Source: UBA11051 sp964390495 (GTDB taxonomy: Bacteria > Armatimonadota > Zipacnadia > Zipacnadales > UBA11051). From it: 64,000 bases of DNA. The stretch lies in NCBI GenBank assembly GCA_964390495.1, contig CAYMIN010000016.1:20086-84085 (forward strand). Reading direction: 5' to 3'. This document shows, in pieces, positions 43,886 to 51,350 of this stretch (positions are counted from its first letter, which is position 1; every line of letters starts with the position of its first letter). Both the position numbers and the translations under genes were made by a program. The notes below the pieces were generated by a model that searched no databases, was not told where the DNA came from, and worked only from the letters and a program-made list of their open reading frames with translations.

Positions 43886-44719
43886 CTATTCCGAATGCTC
43901 AATGCCCGTTGGCGTGAGAGCGGCCTCGTCGAGGCGCCGGTGGAGGAACGACACCATCGACAGCAGGTCCAGTGCATCTTCTTCGCGGACAGGCCAGAAG
44001 ATCCTCGGCTCGTGAGCAGTGGGATTACGGAAAGTCTGGAACGTTCCCTTGAGCAGACTCATAAAACCCCTATGCTCGCTGTGCTCGCTCGGGGTCTTGA
44101 ATTCGTTGATTGCCAGCAGAGGGTACTGCCCTTCCTTGAAGCCGAATGCTTCGTCAACGAGTGGGCTGCCGTCGGATGTGAGGCCTGCTATGGCGCGTAT
44201 CTTATCTGCGACGCTCTTGGTCGCTTCAAGTACTGCGTGAAAGTGGTCCTCGTCCAGATACTCCGGACGACAGAACCGCAGCACGTCTGGGTGGACTTTC
44301 CGCTGCTCCAGTGCTTTCCGCAGGCGATTCGCCCGCTGTCTTGCTTGATCCAGTGTGCGTGCGGGCTCGCCAGCATAGAGGTCGCCGCTCTCAGAGAGAG
44401 TGTACCCGGAGAAAGCAAGTACTTCGTTGAGCTTGCTTCGGAGGTTGTCAAAGCGGTCGGGTGAACGGGTATATCGCACCGGGTCCATTGCAGAGCGAAT
44501 AAACACAACGACGATGTTTCCACATCCGTCCCGGTGTTGTGCTTGACTGAGGGCTTCACGCAAACGATGACGTTTGGTAACGTCCGGGAGCGGATCTGGC
44601 ACGCTGCACTGCTTCAGGAGTTGGCCGATTTCGGAGCCAGTTAAGCCCTCGGAAGTGTCGCCGAGAACACTACAAATGGCTTCCAGGTCAGCCTCGCGGA
44701 AAGATGGGATTTTCGACAT
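43886..44719 (-). CDS. TIGR02391 (Hypoth_Ymh) family protein, HEPN-like
   Basis: A 277-aa protein whose C-terminal ~130 residues match the TIGR02391 pattern: ADKIRAIAGL, then SPLVDEAFG, then GFMSLLKGTFQTFRNPTAHEP. The RNPTAH block (Arg231 to His236) fits the R-x4-6-H active motif of HEPN-type RNases, although TIGR02391 is officially uncharacterised. The N-terminal region (MSKIPSFREADLEAICSVLG) is helical and resembles a small adaptor domain. The ATG at 44719 is preferred over an upstream frame start at 44833. It lies next to a PD-(D/E)XK-type gene and a methyltransferase remnant, so a role in defence is inferred. Confidence 0.72.
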   Translation of the reverse strand: MSKIPSFREADLEAICSVLGDTSEGLTGSEIGQLLKQCSVPDPLPDVTKRHRLREALSQAQHRDGCGNIVVVFIRSAMDPVRYTRSPDRFDNLRSKLNEVLAFSGYTLSESGDLYAGEPARTLDQARQRANRLRKALEQRKVHPDVLRFCRPEYLDEDHFHAVLEATKSVADKIRAIAGLTSDGSPLVDEAFGFKEGQYPLLAINEFKTPSEHSEHRGFMSLLKGTFQTFRNPTAHEPRIFWPVREEDALDLLSMVSFLHRRLDEAALTPTGIEHSE

Positions 44720-44892
44720 GGCACGGTGGCTTTCCTTCTGTGCTAACTTACCTTGCGCGGCGTGGCCTCGATCACTTCCACGCGTGCGCAACCACGTGGC
44801 CTGCGGGGAAGGCCGACTCGCAGACGCCAACAAAGGCCAAAACGCAGCGGACCTCCTCCTCGGTCAGTCCGTGTTCTCGGCCATGACGACAC

Positions 44893-46104
44893 TCAGGACG
44901 GCACTTCGAATGCCAGTACGGTGAGGAGAAGCTCCCGTTGGATGTCGTCAGGATGATGCAAATTGTATCGGAAGCCCCTTTCTGAGCCGTATTCGAGCGC
45001 CCGTAGGCAATTCGGGTGGCCTAGAACTGTCTCCTGAATCTTTCCCAATACACTTGAGAAGTCTTTGGTCCGATTGAAGACTAAGATGGCCGTCTTCGTA
45101 TCGTGCCAGGTGACGTAGCCCAATAGCTGATCAATGGCCTGCTCCAGGTACCTCGGTCCGCGCCAGATCTTGCACTCCGCAACGAAAATATTCGCCCCTT
45201 GCCACCGGATCAGGATGTCCGTCTTCCCGCCAAAGTTGAATGTTTCGCCCGTGGCCTGGCCCTCGTATTGCAGATTTAGTGGCACGAGGAAAAGCCAGCG
45301 AAGGCTCTCCTCGTCCATGATGCGGAACGCTTCCGGGCTTCTTTCAATGACCGCTCCCATCGCCTCAAGATCCCGCAATATCTCATCGTAGCTCGCCGGC
45401 AACAGAAATGGTTCACCGGCACCTGCCGGAGCTTTTCCAGGCGGTTGCGAAACCTTTGGCTGTTTCCGAACAACTGGGACCTTGTAGGTTGCGGGGGCAT
45501 CTTCACGTCGTCTTGGCCGGAATCCCATCTGCTCAAATAGCAGGCCATCCTTCTGCAGCTTCTCACGCCTAGCAGCGATGCGCCGCAGGACAGCGGGTCG
45601 CATTGACTGGCGGAACTCTTCTACATCTCGACCGACCTGCTGCAGGTTCTCTTGAATGACTCTCAATACGTGTTCGAACTCTCGTCTTACCGAAGCTGAA
45701 TCGTGGTCCGTGATGGTGCGCGTTAGAATGATCTCCCCGTCCTGAATCCTGACACTGCATTGCGGATAAAATATGGTGCCTCTCGACGGTTGACACAAGA
45801 GCAACTCCTCGTCCCCCTCGAACGGTACGTAGCGGGTAATCCGCGTGGCCGGTCTAGATGTGGCGTCGCTGTTCCCCTCAACCGGCAAGCTCGTATCCTC
45901 GACCTTGCCTTCGCGCCTGTCTGTCAGCTCGGGCACATGAAAAGCATGTTTTTCCAGCAGCTCGTCGCATAGTTCGTCGTCATCGACGTTCATAAGGCGC
46001 CCAATATCCATCCCATCAATCTCATCGAAGATGCGTTCTTGCCGTTGACGGAAGATATCGCCCAAGAGAGGCCCTCTGAAGAGCTTCGCGTCCGAGGTGC
46101 TCAT
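44893..46104 (-). CDS. PD-(D/E)XK nuclease-like protein
   Basis: A 403-aa protein of no named family that I recognise. The N-terminal ~270 residues are charged and partly helical. The C-terminal part has a nuclease-like core: GGKTDILIRW supplies Asp296, and FVAECKIW supplies Glu310 and Lys312, a good D...ExK pattern. A helix (YLEQAIDQLLGYVTWHDTKTAILVFNR) follows, as in restriction-endonuclease-like folds. It probably cleaves or binds DNA. Local G+C drops to about 50% in places (for example 45001-45060), unlike the neighbours, which suggests horizontal acquisition with the TIGR02391 gene 173 bp downstream. Confidence 0.65.
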   Translation of the reverse strand: MSTSDAKLFRGPLLGDIFRQRQERIFDEIDGMDIGRLMNVDDDELCDELLEKHAFHVPELTDRREGKVEDTSLPVEGNSDATSRPATRITRYVPFEGDEELLLCQPSRGTIFYPQCSVRIQDGEIILTRTITDHDSASVRREFEHVLRVIQENLQQVGRDVEEFRQSMRPAVLRRIAARREKLQKDGLLFEQMGFRPRRREDAPATYKVPVVRKQPKVSQPPGKAPAGAGEPFLLPASYDEILRDLEAMGAVIERSPEAFRIMDEESLRWLFLVPLNLQYEGQATGETFNFGGKTDILIRWQGANIFVAECKIWRGPRYLEQAIDQLLGYVTWHDTKTAILVFNRTKDFSSVLGKIQETVLGHPNCLRALEYGSERGFRYNLHHPDDIQRELLLTVLAFEVPS

Positions 46105-46316
46105 TGTTTGTCTCTACTAACCTCTCATCCGTGTCGTTTCCACTCCGCGAGCACGAGCCGGCGGCTGCCATATTCGCTGAATCCCTTTTCTTCTTTTCCC
46201 TTTAGGAACCTGCAGGTCCCGCACGGGAAATCCTCGAGGGGCTCGGCGAGCAAGGGCCCCGTCCCAGCCGGTTCCCTCGTGGACAAGAGGCCGCCCCCCC
46301 GCAATATGCGGGCGTG

Positions 46317-47429
46317 CTATCGTTTGACACTCCGGACAAGTTCGGCCACGTATTCCACCCGCTCGAAAATCGCGTCCGTCGGGACGTTGTCGCCGAAAGC
46401 CAAAATAAAGCCAGCATCACCAGCCATCGCCGCCAGTAGCTCGTCCACGTAACGGCGGAACTGGCCCTCGGTGAAGGTCTTGGTGAAGATGATCGCCGCC
46501 AGGCCGCCCCAGATCGCCGGGCCCTCCGCCCACAACTCCCGCAGCCTCGCCATGTTGATTGAAGTCATCGGCTGCGGGGTTATCGCCTCCACCACGTCCA
46601 CGCCGGTCTGCGCGATCAGCTCCAGCAGCTTCACCATGTTGCCGTCACCGTGCAGGGTCACCAGCTTGCCGCCGGCGTGGAGTATCTCACAGGCCTGGTG
46701 GTAGAAGGGGAGCATGTGGCTGGCGAACAGCGGCGGCGGGGTCATCTGCTCGTCGTAGTTGCCGCCGACCTCGATGATCTCGCAGGGCGCGCCGGCGGCG
46801 ATCCGCATTATCTCAAGCTGCTGCTGGCACAGCGCCTCATGCAGCGCCTCGACCCGAGCGCGGTGATCGTGCCACTCGTAGTAGAAGGTCTCATAGCCCA
46901 TGAAGTCTTCCATGAGCATGTGCATCGGCACCTTGCCGGTGAAGGGCAGACAGACACCGTCCTCGCCGATGGCCTCCGGCAGCGGGGCGTAGGCCGCATA
47001 GTTCTCGACCGGCTCGGTATGCTCGATCAGGTACTGGAGGGCCGGGTAGTCGTCGGGCGATTTGAAGAAGTGCTCGGTCTGGATGGTGATGGAGGCGCTG
47101 CCCTTGAGTTCGGCGGGGTAGTGCCAGGCCGCGTGGAGGGTGCCGTGCGGAGTTTCGACGGTGACGGTGCGCCCGTCGGGCCGCGCCTCCTCGCGGTAGT
47201 CCATATCGTGGTAGCGGCGGGTGAAGAGGTCGGTGCCGGCCCCGTAGTAGCCGACCAGGCCGAGGTCGAGGCGGCGTTGGAGGTCCCACTGCGACAGGCC
47301 GTGGTAGCGCTGTGGGAGGGTGCCCTGGTTGGCGTGGAAGTTGTACCACAGCTCGATGCGACTGCAGAAGGGCAAGCGGTCGTGCGGCTGTCGGCGGATG
47401 GCTGCGAGCACGCGCTGCTTATGGGTCAT
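46317..47429 (-). CDS. Uroporphyrinogen decarboxylase superfamily protein (URO-D-like 2)
   Basis: A 370-aa URO-D-fold protein beginning MTHKQRVLAAIRRQP. The metal-site position reads LVTLHGDGNM, an H-x-D pattern shared with the other two members here and different from the H-x-C of MtaA-type methyltransferases. The frame extends six codons to a TTG, but the ATG at 47429 has GAGGTG seven bases upstream. It follows cysS on the same strand after ~100 bp. Role unknown; a non-haem function on a small carboxylate or methylated compound is guessed from the family. Confidence 0.8.
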   Translation of the reverse strand: MTHKQRVLAAIRRQPHDRLPFCSRIELWYNFHANQGTLPQRYHGLSQWDLQRRLDLGLVGYYGAGTDLFTRRYHDMDYREEARPDGRTVTVETPHGTLHAAWHYPAELKGSASITIQTEHFFKSPDDYPALQYLIEHTEPVENYAAYAPLPEAIGEDGVCLPFTGKVPMHMLMEDFMGYETFYYEWHDHRARVEALHEALCQQQLEIMRIAAGAPCEIIEVGGNYDEQMTPPPLFASHMLPFYHQACEILHAGGKLVTLHGDGNMVKLLELIAQTGVDVVEAITPQPMTSINMARLRELWAEGPAIWGGLAAIIFTKTFTEGQFRRYVDELLAAMAGDAGFILAFGDNVPTDAIFERVEYVAELVRSVKR

Positions 47430-47496
47430 CGCGGGCACCTCGGGCAAGCTGATGGCGGCTAGGCGGGCGGCGGGCAGCGTCTGTACACGCGTCGGC

Positions 47497-47521
47497 GACT
47501 GTCCCTTTAGGGACTGTCCCC
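47497..47521. repeat. GGGACAGTCCC-type palindromic repeat
   Basis: Two GACTGTCCC units (47497-47505 and 47513-47521) flank TTTAGGG, so part of the block folds as AGTCCCTAAAGGGACA on the minus strand. It is in the gap between the cysS stop and the URO-D-like gene. A related GGGGACAGTCCCCC occurs at 62700-62713. It may also help end the cysS transcript. Confidence 0.5.
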
Positions 47522-47530
47522 TGCAGCGAC

Positions 47531-48931
47531 TCAGTCCGCGCGGCGCCAGTGGGTGCCGGAAGGAGTGTCCTCGACGATGATGCCCATCTCGGTAAGCTGG
47601 TCCCGTAGCTCATCGGCGCGGGTGAAGTCCTTCTCGGCACGGGCCCGCTCGCGCTGGGCAATCAGGTCCTCAACCTCCGCGTCCAGAGCCTGCTTCTCGT
47701 GAGCAAGGTAGCCCAGCACCGAATCGGCCTTCTCCAGAAAAGCATTGACCTGCTCGACATTGCGCGCGTCCAGGTCGCCCTCCGCCATTGCAGTATTGAC
47801 CTCGCCCATCAGGCTGAAAACGGCCGCGGTAGCGCCCGGCACGTTCAGGTCATTGTCCATCGCCGACTCGAAATCGGTATAAGCACTGTCCACCGCGTCG
47901 GCGATCCACTGATTGTGCGGACCCGCTGCCGGCGCGGAGTTGAGCCGGTCCACAAAGTCCCACAGCCGATGCAGGGCCTGGGCGCTCTCCCGCAGGCTCG
48001 CTAGCGTGAAGTCAAGCTGGTGGCGATAATGAGCGGTGAGTAGCTGGTGGCGGATCGCCATCGGCTCGAAACCCTGCTCCAAGAGATCGCGGAGGGTGTA
48101 GAAATTGCCGAGGCTCTTGGACATCTTCTGGCCCTCGACGATCAGGTGCGCCGGATGCAGCCAGAAGCGGCAGAAGGTTTGTCCGGTAGCCGCCTCGCTC
48201 TGGGCGATCTCGTTTTCGTGGTGGGGGAAGATCAGGTCCACCGCGCCGGTGTGAATGTCGAGGGTGGGGCCGAGGTACTTCATCGAGAGCGCCGAGCACT
48301 CGATGTGCCAGCCGGGCCGGCCCGGCCCCCAGGGACTGTCCCAGGAGGGCTCGTCGGGTTGGGCCGCCTTCCAAAGCCCGAAATCGCGGACCGTCTCGCG
48401 GTCGTACTCGTCGGCATCTATGCGGCTGAAAGCGCATGCCGAAGCGCTCTGGGTCGGATCGGTTCCCGAAAGCCGGCCATAGGCGCTGAAGCTGGAGATG
48501 TCGAAATAGACGCTGCCCTCGCGCTCGTAAGCATGGCCCTTGTCCAACAGCGTCTGTACCAGCGCGATCATCTCGGAGATATGCTCGGTGGCGCGGGGAT
48601 ACTGCCAGGCCGGCTCGATGCGCAAAGCCGCCAAGTCCTCGAAGAAATAGCGCTCGTAGCGGCGGGTGTAATCCTGCAAGCTGACGCCCTCGGCCTGAGC
48701 ACCGGCGATAGTCTTGTCATCCACATCGGTGATGTTCATCACCTGGTGGGTCTCAAAGCCGCGGTAGCGCAGATACCTGGCGAGAATGTCGTTGAACAGG
48801 AAGGTGCGGAGATTGCCGATATGAGCGAAGTCATAGACCGTAGGCCCACAGGAATAGATGCCGACGGGCTGGCCCTCGGGGACCTCGAACGGCTGCTTGG
48901 TGCGGGTGAGTGTGTTGTATAAGTGGAGCAT
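47531..48931 (-). CDS. cysS: Cysteine--tRNA ligase
   Basis: Class I aminoacyl-tRNA synthetase charging tRNA-Cys. A 466-aa chain of normal length contains the HIGH-type motif AHIGN, the zinc/substrate Cys in YSCGPTVYD, the HIECSA block, and KMSKS in KMSKSLGNF. The C-terminal anticodon-binding helix bundle ends in RADELRDQLTEMGIIVEDTPSG, a typical CysS ending. The ATG at 48931 begins the conserved MLHLYNTLT; the frame is open for eight more codons upstream, but these are not conserved-looking. A dispersed hairpin element (48945-48997) lies directly upstream of the start. Confidence 0.97.
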   Translation of the reverse strand: MLHLYNTLTRTKQPFEVPEGQPVGIYSCGPTVYDFAHIGNLRTFLFNDILARYLRYRGFETHQVMNITDVDDKTIAGAQAEGVSLQDYTRRYERYFFEDLAALRIEPAWQYPRATEHISEMIALVQTLLDKGHAYEREGSVYFDISSFSAYGRLSGTDPTQSASACAFSRIDADEYDRETVRDFGLWKAAQPDEPSWDSPWGPGRPGWHIECSALSMKYLGPTLDIHTGAVDLIFPHHENEIAQSEAATGQTFCRFWLHPAHLIVEGQKMSKSLGNFYTLRDLLEQGFEPMAIRHQLLTAHYRHQLDFTLASLRESAQALHRLWDFVDRLNSAPAAGPHNQWIADAVDSAYTDFESAMDNDLNVPGATAAVFSLMGEVNTAMAEGDLDARNVEQVNAFLEKADSVLGYLAHEKQALDAEVEDLIAQRERARAEKDFTRADELRDQLTEMGIIVEDTPSGTHWRRAD

Positions 48932-48944
48932 GATAGTGCTTGCT

Positions 48945-48997
48945 GGGGGAACCACTTTTTGGAAAAAGCGTTTCCCCGTGACCCCCTCCAGAAAAAC
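48945..48997 (-). repeat. Compound hairpin element, copy A
   Basis: GGGGGAACCACTTTTT and AAAAAGCGTTTCCCC form a near-perfect hairpin, followed by GTGACCCCCTCCAGAAAAA. On the minus strand the order (purine-rich GGAGGGGGT block, then GGGGAA hairpin) matches copies at 56651-56720 and 59478-59567. The element lies between the DUF6599-like gene and cysS. It might serve as terminator for the former or as part of the cysS leader. Confidence 0.55.
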
Positions 48998-49101
48998 TCT
49001 AGTAAGGGAAGCTCTGTAAGTTCCACAGCGACGGGGCGAAAGAATACAGCGGACAGTCGCGTGACCTCCGCTGCTGATGCTCTGATGCCCCCGACCTGTA
49101 A

Positions 49102-49647
49102 CTACTGGTGCGCCGTGGTGATCTTCGCCGATATGTAACGGGCAAAAGTCTTGGCCGTCTCGCGCTCGGCAGCCGAGTCACCCGCCACCGAAATGTTGCA
49201 GCTATAATACTTGCTCCACATGTAAGCAATGGCAGTGGCCCCCACCGTAGCATGGGCATAGTTGGCCTTGATGTTGGTTGTGGATAAGTAGCCGGTGCCG
49301 CCCTCCAGGCTCTTCCTGCGGAAAACGAAGAAGGCCTTGGCCTGCTGCCAGGAGTTGTGGCGGCAGATGTCCACTGTGACGATGGTATCGTTGTGCCTAT
49401 AGGCTCGCTGCAGCGCGCTGGTCACGCCGTAAGCAATATACTCCGGTGCCGCCCCATCGAACAGATCGTAAAGGCCGTCCTGGTTGACGGCCACCTGCTG
49501 AGAGCCGCTTATCAGCGCCCAGCCGGGAATTGAGTTGTTGAGTGGTAGCAGGACGCGGAGACTGACGGCCCCGTGGGCGACGGCGACAAACAAGAGGCCT
49601 ACAAGCACGGCTACCACAGCTAGCGTGGGAATGGCCTTGCGGGTCAT
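49102..49647 (-). CDS. DUF6599-like exported protein
   Basis: A 181-aa protein with a signal peptide (MTRKAIPTLAVVAVLVGLLFVAVAHG). The mature part contains LPLNNSIPGWALISGSQ, NQDGLYDLFDGAAPEYIAYG and AFFVFRRKS, which resembles the DUF6599 pattern of GW...LYxxIxGGAxxYLxYG...FSFRR. The function of that family is unknown. It follows tatA by 27 bp on the same strand, so the two are probably cotranscribed, but no functional link is evident. Confidence 0.6.
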   Translation of the reverse strand: MTRKAIPTLAVVAVLVGLLFVAVAHGAVSLRVLLPLNNSIPGWALISGSQQVAVNQDGLYDLFDGAAPEYIAYGVTSALQRAYRHNDTIVTVDICRHNSWQQAKAFFVFRRKSLEGGTGYLSTTNIKANYAHATVGATAIAYMWSKYYSCNISVAGDSAAERETAKTFARYISAKITTAHQ

Positions 49648-49674
49648 CTAGGTGGCTCGGAGGCCGTACCGGCA

Positions 49675-49923
49675 TCAGCCGAGCGGCCCCTGAGTCTTCT
49701 CCTCCTCGGTTAGATTGTTTTGGTCGGAAGGCTCGGCCGACTCCTGGTCGGGCTTGGCCTCGAGGCTGCTCCGTATTTCCTCCGAGGGCTCGGCCGTAGC
49801 CTTGCGGAACTCGCGCAGCCCCTCGCCGAAGGACTTCATCAAGTCCTTGAGCTTGTTGCCTCCGAAAAGCAGGAGGATGATTATGGCAATGACGATAAGC
49901 TCAGGAACGCCTGGCCAGTTCAT
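49675..49923 (-). CDS. tatA: Sec-independent protein translocase TatA/TatE
   Basis: An 82-aa Tat pore subunit that helps move folded twin-arginine proteins across the inner membrane. An N-terminal membrane helix (PELIVIAIIILLLFGG) is followed by the Gly hinge and the amphipathic helix KLKDLMKSFGEGLREFRKA, then an acidic polar tail. The ATG at 49923 has a strong GAGGTGATG ribosome-binding site. That site is the left arm of an 8-bp hairpin, suggesting translational control. No tatC is seen in the window. Confidence 0.93.
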   Translation of the reverse strand: MNWPGVPELIVIAIIILLLFGGNKLKDLMKSFGEGLREFRKATAEPSEEIRSSLEAKPDQESAEPSDQNNLTEEEKTQGPLG

Positions 49924-49925
49924 GA

Positions 49926-49956
49926 CATCACCTCACGGGCTTACGCACAGGTGATG
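49926..49956 (-). promoter_or_regulatory. Hairpin masking the tatA ribosome-binding site
   Basis: On the minus strand, CATCACCT (complement of 49949-49956) is perfectly complementary to AGGTGATG (complement of 49926-49933), which is the tatA Shine-Dalgarno. The loop is 15 nt and the start codon is 2 nt further on. Formation of the stem would hide the ribosome-binding site. An RNA thermometer, protein-controlled or merely structural role is not distinguishable. Confidence 0.45.
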
Positions 49957-49964
49957 AATAGGGG

Positions 49965-49981
49965 TCGGGCAGGAAGCCCGA
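49965..49981. repeat. TCGGGC/GCCCGA hairpin in the tatA leader
   Basis: TCGGGC (49965-49970) and GCCCGA (49976-49981) with a 5-nt loop. It is a member of the dispersed GTCGGGC...AGCCCGA motif family and lies between the tatA promoter and the ribosome-binding-site hairpin. Confidence 0.45.
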
Positions 49982-49999
49982 AGCTGCGCGATTGTGTAT

Positions 50000-50029
50000 A
50001 GTATAGCACATCCGGGCGTGGCGGCTCAA
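50000..50029 (-). promoter_or_regulatory. Sigma70-type promoter for tatA
   Basis: On the minus strand, -35 TTGAGC (complement of 50024-50029) and -10 TATACT (complement of 50000-50005) are 18 bp apart. Transcription would start near 49993, giving a ~70-nt leader that contains both leader hairpins. It lies 40 bp after the stop of the methyltransferase gene. Confidence 0.6.
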
Positions 50030-50069
50030 ATGCTTTTGGATAAGCCGGACCGGGGTCTGAGGGCGTCGC

Positions 50070-50909
50070 TCAGAGCTTCTGTGCCTCGATGAGCAGGAAG
50101 TCGTCCAGCTCGTACATGCGGATATTGCCGAAGCCGCGCTCCAACAGCATCTCGGTCCACTCTTCGCGGGAGATGGCCAGGAAGCAGTGGAAGCCATGAG
50201 CCAGGAAGCCCTTGAGGCCGACCAAGTAGTCTATGCAGAAGAATCTGCCGCCGGCTCTGAGCAGGCGATGGATCCCCTTGAGGCATTCCGGCTGCTGCTG
50301 CATACAGTGGATGGCCTGGCTGGAGACGATATAGTCGAAGCTGGCATCGGGGCGGTCGAAGTCCCTGATGTCGGCCTGGCAGAACTCGACCTCGGCGGCT
50401 TCGGAGCGGGCCTGCTCCTGGGCTTTGGCGATGCTGTCTTTGGAATAGTCCAGCGAGCCGGAATCAATCCCCAGTACCCGAAAGCCGGCGCGGGCCAGCT
50501 TGAAGGCCAGATAGCCCTGGCCGGTGCCGACATCTAGGACATAACTGGAATAGGTCCCCTGCTCCAGCAGCGCCAGAAGCTTGTCAGCGGCGCGTTCCTT
50601 AGCACCGGCCTCAGGCTGATTGTGCCGCTCCAGGCGACGACGGGCGCGCCGGCCGTGCCAGGTTATGGTCCATTTGCCGCGACTAGCGAGCTTGATGAGG
50701 CCTTGGTCGGCAAGCTGCGCCAAGACGCGGTCCATCTCAGCGGTAGGGACCCACAGGACGCCGCCGGGCCGATAAGAGCGATTGGCCTGACTGCGCCGGC
50801 GGATTTCCTGGATGAGTTGAGGCTGGGTGCGACTCGCCTCGGCCAATAGTACCAGCACATAGTAATGGAGGAATTCTCTGATGCTGGGACCACTACGAGT
50901 GCGTCGCAT
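50070..50909 (-). CDS. Class I SAM-dependent methyltransferase with N-terminal winged helix
   Basis: A 279-aa protein. Residues 1 to ~90 look like a winged-helix DNA- or RNA-binding domain (VLAQLADQGLIKLASRGKWTITWHG). The C-terminal Rossmann domain has SAM motif I DVGTGQGYLAF, acidic motif GIDSG, motif III CQADIRDF and motif IV DYIVSSQAIH. It is probably a small-molecule or nucleic-acid methyltransferase; the fused wing suggests that it may also act as a regulator. It lies on the minus strand between the FmdB-type gene and tatA. The acceptor is unknown. Confidence 0.8.
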   Translation of the reverse strand: MRRTRSGPSIREFLHYYVLVLLAEASRTQPQLIQEIRRRSQANRSYRPGGVLWVPTAEMDRVLAQLADQGLIKLASRGKWTITWHGRRARRRLERHNQPEAGAKERAADKLLALLEQGTYSSYVLDVGTGQGYLAFKLARAGFRVLGIDSGSLDYSKDSIAKAQEQARSEAAEVEFCQADIRDFDRPDASFDYIVSSQAIHCMQQQPECLKGIHRLLRAGGRFFCIDYLVGLKGFLAHGFHCFLAISREEWTEMLLERGFGNIRMYELDDFLLIEAQKL

Positions 50910-50989
50910 CGCTAGCCTTCTTCACTGCTGCTGAGCTAGTGCTGGGGTGAGCAGGGAGTTGGCACGGTCGCAGGACAACAGCAGCTTCC

Positions 50990-51196
50990 TTACGACCAGG
51001 GGCAGGTTCCGGTCGGGCAAGAGGGCGCACCCGTCGAAGACGAGCCGGCCGATGAATGACTAACGGCCGCACAAAGCAGGCGCTTGGTCTTCTTGCTGCC
51101 ACACTTAGCACACTGCGGCGCCTTGGCCTTGGAGTTGGGCTGGAGTAGCTCCTGAACATCTCCGCAGTCCTGACACTCATACTCGTACAGCGGCAT
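50990..51196 (-). CDS. FmdB-type zinc ribbon protein
   Basis: A 68-aa protein starting MPLYEYECQDCG with a second pair CAKCG, the typical FmdB/putative regulatory zinc ribbon. The four Cys bind zinc. The frame begins three codons earlier at 51205, but the ATG at 51196 starts the conserved MPLYEYEC. The C-terminal tail is Ser/Gly/Cys-rich and short. Function in this family is poorly known; it is found beside many unrelated genes. Confidence 0.85.
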   Translation of the reverse strand: MPLYEYECQDCGDVQELLQPNSKAKAPQCAKCGSKKTKRLLCAAVSHSSAGSSSTGAPSCPTGTCPWS

Positions 51197-51350
51197 GCAT
51201 CTCACTCGCTTTCAGCGACTTAATAGCTATTGTACCTGGGGCGGAGCCTAGATTGCACATTTACCATAGGGCAGCTCGGTGGCGATGTCAAGGGCCAAGC
51301 CGAGGCCGGCAAGAAACATCTGCAACATCTATTGGTGGCAACGCAATTGA

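Noticed and set aside
46260..46316. CCCGC/GCGGG hairpin after the second URO-D-like gene as an intrinsic terminator
   Set aside because: The stem is short and followed by a G-rich run and no U-tract, so I did not list it as a terminator.
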